From an uncultured Bacteroidales bacterium (GTDB taxonomy: Bacteria; Bacteroidota; Bacteroidia; Bacteroidales; Paludibacteraceae): a DNA stretch of 64,000 nt. Within the stretch, counting starts at the first letter, position 1; every line of letters starts with the position of its first letter. The notes below the pieces were generated by a model. The model saw only the letters and a program-made list of their open reading frames with translations, made no database searches and was not told the origin of the DNA. This document shows positions 32,287 to 40,609 of the stretch, piece by piece. The stretch covers positions 1-64,000 of the forward strand of contig ONMV01000005.1 in NCBI GenBank assembly GCA_900319005.1, given 5' to 3'. A program made the translations under genes and the position numbers.

Positions 32287-35200
32287 AAAGAAGATTCCTT
32301 CTATTCGCCGCATTAGCCCTAACGTGGTTAGGCGGCACAGCTGTAGCAGAGGATTATAACATGCCACAGTGGGGCTATGTGACAAAAACGGTCACAAAAG
32401 GAAGTCCCATTACGTTCTATGACAATGCCGGAACAGGCAGTTTCGCATCGTCAACATTCTATTCTCAATCAGCGGTTGTCTTTCAACCCGCGACAGAGGG
32501 TTATGCCATCAAAGTAACATTTGAAAGTTTGGAGTTGTATAATTACAATCACAATGCAACAACTTCGTATAAATGTTATTTGAAAGTTTATGATGGTACG
32601 TTCGCAGAGAGTTCCATGTCTAAATGGCCTACATCAGGAAGTTCTGTTAACGAATTTCCGGACAACGCTCAAATCGTAGCTTATTACAAAGGAGAAGATG
32701 TCATCAATCCTATGCCGACACTCACCTCTGGAGCTGCTGATGGTTCATTATCCTTCTGCTTTTATGCAAAAGACCCTTCTTCCACTGCTTCTCCGGGATG
32801 GAAAGCTACCGTAGAAGAAGTGTTGCTTGAGACAATGACCGTCAAATCAGCTGCTGGTAACAACAGTTTCGTGAATGGCGAAGTATGGGCAGGTAAAGCC
32901 AATGTCGGTGTTGCCGGTTTCGGTATCACGACAGAAGGTTACTCCTCGCCGGACAAACTGAGTTCGTTCACCTTCACGTGCAGCAACGCGGCTGTGCTTG
33001 ACCCGACGACCCTCAAACTCTATGCCGGACAAGCGGCTTCGGTGGCTGGTCTTGCAGAGATAGCAGGTACGATTACCGAGAATGCCGGTGTCTATACCTA
33101 CACATTGACTACTCCGCAGGCATTGGGTAACGGTGCCAACAACTTCTGCTTGGGCGGTGACATCCTTGCTGCTGCAGCCTTCAACGCAACGGCGGCGGTG
33201 AACATCACCGGTATCGCTACCGCAGGCGGTTTCACTACCTTCACCCCGGCTACAGCGGCAACTCTGACCGTGCAGCCAATGTACTTCATGGGCGAGAACG
33301 CTACCTACGCCATCTCGCAGGCGGCTAATTTCTACGATGAAGGCGGACCCGAAGGCAAAGTGATCAAGGGCTTTAACGGCAAGACGGTCTTTGAGCCTAC
33401 CACGAACGGCAAGAAAGTGGTGTTGACCTTCAAGAATATTGATGTCTTCTATACAGATTACGCTGCTTCTTCCACCGGTTACGTGGATTATATCAAAGTG
33501 TATAGTGGTAACAGTACGAACGAAGCGGACCTGCTTTGGCAGATCACAGCGGCGCAGGCAAGCAGTTCGTCGGATATCGTGCTCCGCAGTACCGCTGCGG
33601 ACGGCAAGTTGACCATTACGCACCAATGTAATATCTCGTACGATGCCAACCTCAAAGAAGGTTGGAGCGCTGTTGTGGACGAGTTCACGCCGCAAGCCAT
33701 GAGCGTTACATCGATGGAGAACGGCAAAGTGACGGCGAACGTAGCAGCAAGTGCGGAGAAAGTGGAATTGGCTTCTATTCATCTGACTACTGCCAATACA
33801 GAACCCGCGTTGGTAGTCAAGAGCCTGGTGCTCAATACCAACAATACGCATGAGCAGATCAGCAAACTCTATCTCTATTACACCAAGGAGAATGCCTTTG
33901 CGACGACGCAACTCATCGGTGAAGCAACCGTGACCGGCAATAATGTCATCATCAATGCAACCAACAATATCGCATTCCGTGAAGGGGACAACTACCTCTG
34001 GCTCGCGGCAGACATCGCTGCAACGGCGGTGAACGAGAAGAAAGTCGATGCGGTCTTTGAGAAACTGACCTTCACCGACAACAGCGAACAAACGGCGTTC
34101 ACGAACCCTGCCGGCGGTCTCACCATCGAGAACAAAGCCATTCAGGCATGCGGTTCGCAGACCTTTACCATCCAAGGCGAATGGCAATACACCCACACGG
34201 TGGCCAGCGAGTACAGCACCAAGTACAAAGCTGAAGAATGCGACCAGACGGTGATCTTCAAACCCATGCACGCGGGCAATGTCATTCAGATCGACTATAC
34301 CGATTTTGATCTCTATTATTCCACTTCGTCCTATTATGGCGCACGCGCGAAATATATCGTTTACGCGGGCGAAGGCACCGGCGGTGAGAAACTCTGGGAG
34401 TTGGACGCTAACGGCAAACAACCCACGCAGATCCGTTCGACGGCTGCTGATGGTGCGATCACCATTGTCTTCAATCCGAATACTTCTTATTCGTCTTATA
34501 CCGGTAACGGTTGGCACGCTACCGTGACGGAATACCTCCTGCAGAACATGAGCTTGGACGATCTCGCGGTAGAGCAGGCAAGTACCAAACTGGTCAAACT
34601 CGGCGAAGCGAAAGCCGCATTGCTGAACCTCGATGTCAATACCCTCGGTACGCTGAACCCGCTGACATTGGAGGCGCTTAATGTGAACCTCAAAGGCTCC
34701 GAAGCCAACATCAGTAAGGTTTATTTGATGCAAGGTACTACCGTTTTAGCGGAGGCAGACGCGGCTGCTAATGTAACGCTCACCCTCACGACTCCGGCTG
34801 AACTCGCCGAGTATGACAATAACTTTGTTATTGCAGCGGACATCAAAGACGACGCTACGATTGACGCCACCGTCGATGCCGCACTCACATCTGTTACTCT
34901 CAGCGGCAACGTTACGGCTGTAACCGACGGCGACCCCGTAGGCAGCCGACCCGTCAAGAACATTCTGATAATGGAGGCTGGAGATAACGGTACCGTTACG
35001 ATCGGTGACAATAGTCTTATGTTCTTCGATGACGGAGGACCGGATGAGCAGGCAAGCAAGAGTTTTGAAGGCTATGTAACCTTTGTGCCGGCTACGGAAG
35101 GCTATGCGGTAGAACTCGTGTTCAAGAATTTTGAAATGGGATCCATCAGCGGTGATCCGTTCCGTATCTTCTATAGTAACGCCTATGACCCGTCGGCTAC

Positions 35201-38200
35201 GGCGGATAAAACGTACAGTTACTCCAAAGTACCTGCCGAAGACGAGAGTGTTATATCTCGCGCCGAGGACGGTGCTGTTACTGTCTTTGTCAAGACGCCG
35301 TCGTACAGCCAGTCTGCCGGCTTTGAAATAGAGGTGCGTCAACACCTGCTGACACCGCTGGTGATCGATAACGTAACGGTCACATCGCTCGCTCCGGCAG
35401 AAGCAACCAAGGGAACCGGTGACATCCGTCTCTTGCAAGTGGCTGTCACTGTTTCCGGAGACCGCAACCCGATCACCATCACCGGTTTTGAGCAAACGGC
35501 TTCGGACCTGCTCTTGGATCAACATATCTACGCAACCGGGCATTCGACCACTTTCGCGACTGGCAATGAGTTCACCGGCAACTACGTCATAGACGAAAAA
35601 GGCGTGTTCTACTTCTGGTTCGTAGGTAGTATAGATACCGACGCGGAAGAAGGCGACGAAGTGACGCTGCAACTGAATAATGTCGTTTGCGGTGAGAACA
35701 AGATTGCTCCTGAGACATCCGTTGTTGCCTCTATTGATGTAGTCAGCGGTGCGCACGGTTACTACCAGATCGGTAGCAGTTACGAGGCGGACTATCCTAC
35801 GCTGACGGCTGCGCTGACCGCTATCGCAAGTATTGGTATGGACGGTGCCGTAACGCTCGCTGTCGAGAATGGCACCTACACCGAACAAGTGACCATCCAT
35901 GAGATCAGCGGTGCCGGTGCAGCTAACACGCTCACGATCCGTTCTGTCTCCGGCAATTATAACGATGTAACGTATCAGTATAATAATGCACTCAGCCAGA
36001 CGCAAGGCGTGTTCACTATCAATGGCGCGGATTATATAACGGTTCAAGGAATCTCCTTCACCAGTACGTATACCAGCAACCAAAATCCGACGCTTGTGGT
36101 GGTGAACAATGCATCGAACCATGTTACCATTGACAACTGTCATTTCTATGCAGACCGCAAAACGGAATACTCCGCTCGTCTGGATTTGTTGCTCGTAGAT
36201 GCAGGAGAAAACCTCTATAATAATGACTTCGCACTGACGAACAGTGTGTTCGATGGTGGCTATATCGGCTTCTATGTGAAAGGACACAAAGCGGCGGCGG
36301 ATCCGTTGCAGCAGAATATGCTCATTCAAGGAAACATCTTCCGCAACCAAGGTAAGCAACAGGTGTACGGCGACGCAGTAGCGAACCTGCAGATCCTGAA
36401 CAACACCTTCCGTCAGGAAGTCAAATCCAGTACGCCGTACTCGATTGACTGGATCTTAGTAGGAGGAGTCGCTACGATCGAGAACAACGATTTTCTGCTT
36501 ACAGCATCGGCTGCCGATAACCAAAGCGCTACCGCTATCTATCTCCGCCCGAATGCTTATCAGGACAAAGAGAACGCCGAGATCCGCATTATCAATAATG
36601 TGATCAATGTGCAGAACGCGTCCTCGTACGTATCGTATGGCATCAACTTCAATAGCAATCTGCCGCAGATACTGCTTGCGCATAATACCATCGTCACGAA
36701 TGCAGCCGGTACCGCTTCATCGCCGTTCTATGTCAACGCAGAACTGGCTGCCGGTTCACGCTTCGTGAACAATATCTTCCAGGCATTGAACAAGGGATAC
36801 GCCGTGCGTTATAAGAACGCTTCTGTGGCCACGAACGTTACCTACGAGCATAACCTCTTCTATACATCGGAGACCTTCGGTATGCCGACTGCTACCTATG
36901 GTACTTTCGATGCATGGAAGACCGCTATCGGCGCTACCGATGAGCAAGCGAACCTCAACGAGGCGGCTGTCTTTGCATCTGACGATATTTTGTTACTCCG
37001 CCAAGACAACGGCGGACATCTGCTGACCGCTCTACCGCTTGAGTTCGCGACGACCGACATCACCGGCAAGGTGCGTTCGGCTACGCCGACAATCGGTGCT
37101 TATGAGTATGACCCGGATATGCTGAATATTCCTGTTTTGGCAGAGGGCTACCCCAAAGTACAGACCGTCAAGGATGTCAGCGCAGATATAGCTGTCAAAG
37201 CCGATAATATCGGTTCTGCGAAAGTACTCGTTCTCGCTGCGTCTGCCGAAGTTCCGACCGTAGAGACGGTGCTGGCTCAAGGCACAGAAATGACCTTGGC
37301 AAAAGATGTCGAAGCGGCTATTACCATCAACGGACTGACCGAAGAGACGTCTTACAAGGCGTATGTGGTAACGCTCTCGCCGGTAGGTGACGCTGCTGAC
37401 GCTGTGGCAGCTACCGCTGAGTTCACTACTGCTTGGACGCTCCGTCCTGTAGAACTCAATGCTATCGCTAATCAGACCGTAGCCGAGAACACGGCTGTCG
37501 CGTTGACCGCCACACTTACAGTTGAATACGACCAGGCGAAACCTTACACCTATTCTTGGTTCACGGCGTTTGATGCTACGGAAATAGGCAACGAGGCTAC
37601 GCTCAACATCACCGCTACCCGCGCGACGGAGTACATCTGCAAGGTAACGGATTATTACGGTCAGTACGCGCTCGTTTCGACTCATGTGCTCGTTACCAAA
37701 GCGGCTGCTGTGGCCACCTTCGAGGAATATAACATCCCTGCCGGCGGACACAAGATGGTAGAGGAGGTTTGGGCGAACAACATAGAGACTTATCTCTACA
37801 GTGGTACGTATGCGTTTGCCAATGTGCCGAACAAAACCTACAGCGCATTCAACGGTTTCGTCATTAGTGCCGATAACTCCACCGAGTTCACCGGTAATTA
37901 CATGATTGATCAGTTCCGCTCGGCTGCCGGTGGCGCGTACGAAGGCAATAACTTCGGTGTCGCTTACTATGCCGCTCCTTCTTCGTGGTTCGAAGGCTAC
38001 ACCGATCCGGTCACGCTGACCAACAGCGACGAACCGCAGATCGTGCCGGGATTCTATATCACCAACAGTGTCTATACGCTTGACGCTATCCTGCATGGCG
38101 AATACGCTAATCCGGCGTTCAGCGAAGGGGACTACCTCAAACTGACTGTTCACGGTTATAACGGTTCTACCCCCACCGGTAACGTCGAGTTCTACTTGGC

Positions 38201-39005
38201 GGACTACCGCAGTTCAGACCCGGCAGAGCATTATGCCATCGATGAGTGGAAGTACCTCGACCTCAGTAGTCTCGGTGCCGTAACGCGTATTGAATATGAC
38301 ATGTTCACTACAAAGTCCGACGCTTACGGCTTTACCACGCCGACCTATTTCTGCTTCGATAACTTCGGAGAAGAGCGACTCCAGACCTACACCCGCAATG
38401 GGCTTACTATGGACAAGATGGGTACCATCTGTCTGCCGTGGGATGCACCGTCCTTCGAAGGGGCTACGTTCTACAAACTCCTCTATAAGGAACTCAAAGA
38501 CAATCAGCCGTATAACATCACATTGGAGGAAGTAACGGCACTCGAAGCAGGCAAACCCTATGTCTTCGTGGCGGAGGATACCGAACTTAAAGTGCATTAT
38601 TACGCTTCTACCGAAGTCACTGTTGCCGGCAAAGAGAACGGTCTGCAAGGTACGTTTGTAAACATCACCGATGGCGCCGCAGGTAGTGCAGGTAACTTGT
38701 TGGAGAACAACTACATGATCTACAACAATACGTTCAAACGCTGCGGGGCTAACTGCCGCTTGCAGGCGAACCGTGCGTACATACTCATGGATGAGGTGGC
38801 TGTTGAGGGTAGTGCCAATGCGCCCAAACCAAGAGGTGACCGCCGTCATTTGGTAATTGGTAATGCCAACGCGCCGCAAACACCGACGGGCATGGAAACG
38901 GTTCAGACATCCGAGGCTGACATTCAGAAAGTACTTATTGACGGTCAATTGTATATTATCCGTGATAATGAGGTATATACCATCACAGGACAAATGGTAA
39001 AATGA
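32283..39005 (+). CDS. Giant modular T9SS-secreted surface protein with DUF4465
   Basis: The 2,240-residue protein has a signal peptide (cleavage after AVA). CUB-like domains (about 25-180, 335-470, 620-755, 895-1025; recurring FYDxGGPEG and KLTITH or GxITIxF) alternate with modules like the N-terminal associated domain of BNR sialidases (VxLxxxxNxxxLxxxDI pattern). A right-handed beta-helix follows (about 1160-1500; YPTLTAALTAI, then NCHFY, NNTF and NNVI turns). Then come an Ig-like domain (about 1720-1800), a DUF4465 domain (about 1815-2045) and a T9SS sorting tail (KVLIDGQLYIIRDNEVYTIT). DUF4465 proteins recur in B12-riboswitch loci, so corrinoid capture or adhesion to a corrinoid source is plausible. 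Confidence 0.85.
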   Translation: MKRRFLLFAALALTWLGGTAVAEDYNMPQWGYVTKTVTKGSPITFYDNAGTGSFASSTFYSQSAVVFQPATEGYAIKVTFESLELYNYNHNATTSYKCYLKVYDGTFAESSMSKWPTSGSSVNEFPDNAQIVAYYKGEDVINPMPTLTSGAADGSLSFCFYAKDPSSTASPGWKATVEEVLLETMTVKSAAGNNSFVNGEVWAGKANVGVAGFGITTEGYSSPDKLSSFTFTCSNAAVLDPTTLKLYAGQAASVAGLAEIAGTITENAGVYTYTLTTPQALGNGANNFCLGGDILAAAAFNATAAVNITGIATAGGFTTFTPATAATLTVQPMYFMGENATYAISQAANFYDEGGPEGKVIKGFNGKTVFEPTTNGKKVVLTFKNIDVFYTDYAASSTGYVDYIKVYSGNSTNEADLLWQITAAQASSSSDIVLRSTAADGKLTITHQCNISYDANLKEGWSAVVDEFTPQAMSVTSMENGKVTANVAASAEKVELASIHLTTANTEPALVVKSLVLNTNNTHEQISKLYLYYTKENAFATTQLIGEATVTGNNVIINATNNIAFREGDNYLWLAADIAATAVNEKKVDAVFEKLTFTDNSEQTAFTNPAGGLTIENKAIQACGSQTFTIQGEWQYTHTVASEYSTKYKAEECDQTVIFKPMHAGNVIQIDYTDFDLYYSTSSYYGARAKYIVYAGEGTGGEKLWELDANGKQPTQIRSTAADGAITIVFNPNTSYSSYTGNGWHATVTEYLLQNMSLDDLAVEQASTKLVKLGEAKAALLNLDVNTLGTLNPLTLEALNVNLKGSEANISKVYLMQGTTVLAEADAAANVTLTLTTPAELAEYDNNFVIAADIKDDATIDATVDAALTSVTLSGNVTAVTDGDPVGSRPVKNILIMEAGDNGTVTIGDNSLMFFDDGGPDEQASKSFEGYVTFVPATEGYAVELVFKNFEMGSISGDPFRIFYSNAYDPSATADKTYSYSKVPAEDESVISRAEDGAVTVFVKTPSYSQSAGFEIEVRQHLLTPLVIDNVTVTSLAPAEATKGTGDIRLLQVAVTVSGDRNPITITGFEQTASDLLLDQHIYATGHSTTFATGNEFTGNYVIDEKGVFYFWFVGSIDTDAEEGDEVTLQLNNVVCGENKIAPETSVVASIDVVSGAHGYYQIGSSYEADYPTLTAALTAIASIGMDGAVTLAVENGTYTEQVTIHEISGAGAANTLTIRSVSGNYNDVTYQYNNALSQTQGVFTINGADYITVQGISFTSTYTSNQNPTLVVVNNASNHVTIDNCHFYADRKTEYSARLDLLLVDAGENLYNNDFALTNSVFDGGYIGFYVKGHKAAADPLQQNMLIQGNIFRNQGKQQVYGDAVANLQILNNTFRQEVKSSTPYSIDWILVGGVATIENNDFLLTASAADNQSATAIYLRPNAYQDKENAEIRIINNVINVQNASSYVSYGINFNSNLPQILLAHNTIVTNAAGTASSPFYVNAELAAGSRFVNNIFQALNKGYAVRYKNASVATNVTYEHNLFYTSETFGMPTATYGTFDAWKTAIGATDEQANLNEAAVFASDDILLLRQDNGGHLLTALPLEFATTDITGKVRSATPTIGAYEYDPDMLNIPVLAEGYPKVQTVKDVSADIAVKADNIGSAKVLVLAASAEVPTVETVLAQGTEMTLAKDVEAAITINGLTEETSYKAYVVTLSPVGDAADAVAATAEFTTAWTLRPVELNAIANQTVAENTAVALTATLTVEYDQAKPYTYSWFTAFDATEIGNEATLNITATRATEYICKVTDYYGQYALVSTHVLVTKAAAVATFEEYNIPAGGHKMVEEVWANNIETYLYSGTYAFANVPNKTYSAFNGFVISADNSTEFTGNYMIDQFRSAAGGAYEGNNFGVAYYAAPSSWFEGYTDPVTLTNSDEPQIVPGFYITNSVYTLDAILHGEYANPAFSEGDYLKLTVHGYNGSTPTGNVEFYLADYRSSDPAEHYAIDEWKYLDLSSLGAVTRIEYDMFTTKSDAYGFTTPTYFCFDNFGEERLQTYTRNGLTMDKMGTICLPWDAPSFEGATFYKLLYKELKDNQPYNITLEEVTALEAGKPYVFVAEDTELKVHYYASTEVTVAGKENGLQGTFVNITDGAAGSAGNLLENNYMIYNNTFKRCGANCRLQANRAYILMDEVAVEGSANAPKPRGDRRHLVIGNANAPQTPTGMETVQTSEADIQKVLIDGQLYIIRDNEVYTITGQMVK

Positions 39006-39007
39006 AT

Positions 39008-39098
39008 AATGTAATTAGTCGTTGGTCGTTGGAAGTTGGTCGTTAGACAATAGAAAAAACCAAATCCAACGACTAACGACAAACGACTAACGACAAAA
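39008..39098. repeat. cgttggt/cgactaa simple repeats after the giant gene
   Basis: gtcgttggtcgttggaagtt units are followed by the reverse-complement-like aacgactaacgacaaacgac units, so the block is both tandemly repeated and partly self-complementary. Confidence 0.85.
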
Positions 39099-39112
39099 TG
39101 CTAAATGTTATT

Positions 39113-39247
39113 ATGAAAACGAAAAATCAGTATATCTGTCCGCAAATAGCGGTGCTGTCATACACTTCTCCGTCTCTTATGGCTGGAAGTCAGACGACAA
39201 CTGGAAATGTAGATCCCATTTCTGAAGATGGCATGGACGGAGATTAA
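39113..39247 (+). CDS. 44-residue Bacteroidales-type small peptide
   Basis: The small ORF encodes MKTKNQYICPQIAVLSYTSP, then a Leu-Met-Ala-Gly-Ser stretch and an acidic Gly/Asp-rich end. This pattern (K-x-Y-I-x-P, a short beta strand, SLMAGS, acidic tail) is shared by many tiny ORFs after secreted-protein genes in Bacteroidales. Their role is unknown; the central LMAGS could be a processing or sorting element, since these peptides look like miniature precursors. It lies in the riboswitch 2 transcript just before a strong terminator. The ATG at 39098 in the same frame is an alternative start but lies at the end of repeat DNA. Confidence 0.6.
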   Translation: MKTKNQYICPQIAVLSYTSPSLMAGSQTTTGNVDPISEDGMDGD

Positions 39248-39263
39248 CTCCCGCTTCTAAAAT

Positions 39264-39298
39264 AAAAGGTGCAGAAAATTCATGTTTTTGCACCTTTT
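39264..39298 (+). terminator. Intrinsic terminator of the riboswitch 2 transcript
   Basis: AAAAGGTGCA-g-AAAA and TTTT-TGCACCTTTT enclose ttcatg, and T-rich sequence follows. The T-run merges into the TTTG of the next promoter. Confidence 0.85.
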
Positions 39299-39299
39299 A

Positions 39300-39331
39300 T
39301 TTGTGTATGTCAAAAAAATGTAGTACTTTTG
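39300..39331 (+). promoter_or_regulatory. Promoter of the BtuF-like gene
   Basis: TTTG, 20 nt (TGTATGTC, A-tract, GTAG), TACTTTTG, then CACC. The first ATG begins only 4 bases after this element. Confidence 0.85.
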
Positions 39332-39335
39332 CACC

Positions 39336-40391
39336 ATGATGAGAAAAATTATAGCTGTATTTTTGTTTGCCCTTTGCTGCGTCGTTTGTACGAAACAGCC
39401 TGCGGAGCAGGGTAGTGTGCCTGCGAGCAATAAATATGCCGAGGGATTTACGCTCACCGAGACGGACTCGTCGGTCATCGTGGAGGTCTTTCAGCCCTAC
39501 CAGCGGATGGAGATCACCCGTCCTTTGCAACGTATCGGTACGATGAGTACCGTGCAGGTGGGTTTTCTCTATGCCCTTGATGCAATGGACTGCTTGGTGG
39601 CTGTATGTAATCCCGAACTCATCTACACACCCGTTAAAGGCGATGAAATCGATTTGGGAGACTCCATGAAACCTTCTGCCGAGCGGGTTCTTCAAGCAGG
39701 ATTAGATGTCCTTTTGGCGGTCAATTATGGTCAGTACGACAATCTCGAAGCTACACGTCTGGAGAAATTAGGTGTCCCGATCATTTATATCAACGAATGG
39801 CAAGAACACTCTCCTTTAGCGCGGGCTGAATGGATCCGCGTCCTCGGTGCTCTCACCGGCAAACTGCACGAGGCGGACTCTATCTTTAATGAAGTAGAGA
39901 CAAAGTACCTCAGTCTGTCAAGCGATCCGATCTCCTCCCTTGAGGGGAGGCCGGGAGGGGTTTCCCAGCCGGTCTCTATCATGTCCGGCAATAATTTCCG
40001 TGGCACATGGTACGTCCCGTCCGGCAAGAACTATTTAGCGTACCTCTTCAAGGATGCCGGAGCGGATTACCCCTTCTATGATGACAACCGCGAGACATCC
40101 ATCCCGTTGACAATCGAAGAGACGCTCCGTTATTTCCATGACGCGGATGTATGGGTGGGAGCCGGAGGAAACTCTTTAGCGGAGCTTGCCGAGATGGACG
40201 AGAAGCATACTTGGTTCAAGGCGTATCAGTCCGGCCGCGTCTATAATTGGCGCAAACAGCGTCTGCCGAATGGTGCGAATAATTTCTGGGAGCGTGGGGT
40301 GGTGCACCCCGAAGAAATGCTCGAGGACGTTATTCATATCCTGAATAACGCCCCCGATAGTACGCTTCATTTTGCGGAGAGGCTGTACTAG
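39336..40391 (+). CDS. Periplasmic-binding lipoprotein, BtuF/FepB class
   Basis: This 351-residue ABC-transporter substrate-binding protein begins with a signal ending in a cysteine cluster (LCCVVC) that can serve as a lipobox. The two-lobed class III fold shows as RIGTMSTVQVGFLYALDAMDCLVAV, RVLQAGLDVLLAVNYGQ, GVPIIYINEWQEHSPLARAEWIRVLGALTGK and DVWVGAGGNSLAEL. It probably delivers a corrinoid (or ferric chelate) to a BtuCD-type permease encoded elsewhere. Around residue 200, SSLEGRPGGVSQP comes from an in-frame G/C-rich palindromic repeat. The promoter is so close that the mRNA may be leaderless. The ATG at 39339 is an alternative start. Confidence 0.88.
   Translation: MMRKIIAVFLFALCCVVCTKQPAEQGSVPASNKYAEGFTLTETDSSVIVEVFQPYQRMEITRPLQRIGTMSTVQVGFLYALDAMDCLVAVCNPELIYTPVKGDEIDLGDSMKPSAERVLQAGLDVLLAVNYGQYDNLEATRLEKLGVPIIYINEWQEHSPLARAEWIRVLGALTGKLHEADSIFNEVETKYLSLSSDPISSLEGRPGGVSQPVSIMSGNNFRGTWYVPSGKNYLAYLFKDAGADYPFYDDNRETSIPLTIEETLRYFHDADVWVGAGGNSLAELAEMDEKHTWFKAYQSGRVYNWRKQRLPNGANNFWERGVVHPEEMLEDVIHILNNAPDSTLHFAERLY
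39932..39964 (+). repeat. G/C-rich imperfect palindrome, copy 2, inside the BtuF-like gene
   Basis: CTCCTCCCTTGAGGGGAGG followed by CCGGGAGGGGTTTC; read in frame as part of SSLEGRPGGV. Confidence 0.85.
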
Positions 40392-40426
40392 TAGACTAGT
40401 AGACTAGTTGACTAGTGGACTAGATT
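40387..40426. repeat. tagactag simple repeat starting at the BtuF-like stop
   Basis: Units of tagactag(t) run on directly from the stop codon, which is itself the first tag of the array. Related to the repeat at 13545-13599. Confidence 0.85.
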
Positions 40427-40582
40427 ATTAATCTCCTCCAAGCATTTTCTGCAAAGACAATCCGAATACTGCGCGCGAAGAAATTCGCGCGCTTTTTCGT
40501 TCAGTCGCACCCCAACGCACTGACAGAAGGCATCGTGCGTACAGATAAACGCTGCCCCGCAACGAGGACAGCGTTTATTCAT
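40412..40582 (-). CDS. Cysteine-rich CWC family protein
   Basis: The 56-residue product begins at 40582 (MNKRCPRCGAAFICTHDAFC). An upstream in-frame ATG at 40606 falls in simple-repeat DNA and is rejected. Cysteines occur as CPRCGAAFIC, CQC and CLCRKC, the arrangement of the cysteine-rich CWC family, probably a small zinc-binding module. Its role is unknown. Its 3' end overlaps the tagactag repeat, and it follows the SusA-like gene on the minus strand. Confidence 0.8.
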   Translation of the reverse strand: MNKRCPRCGAAFICTHDAFCQCVGVRLNEKAREFLRAQYSDCLCRKCLEEINNLVH

Positions 40583-40607
40583 TCCTTCATTCGTTAACTC
40601 TTTCATT
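40570..40607. repeat. cattcattc/gttaac simple repeat at the CWC gene start
   Basis: On the minus strand, gagttaacgaatgaaggaat and further gaat units precede and enter the start of the CWC gene. The core is shared with the gmd repeat. Confidence 0.6.
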
Positions 40608-40609
40608 CC

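Noticed and set aside
32847-36359. Two long antisense frames opposite the giant surface-protein gene
   Set aside because: Compositional shadows of the repetitive Thr/Ala/Gly-rich coding strand, with no start signals or domains.
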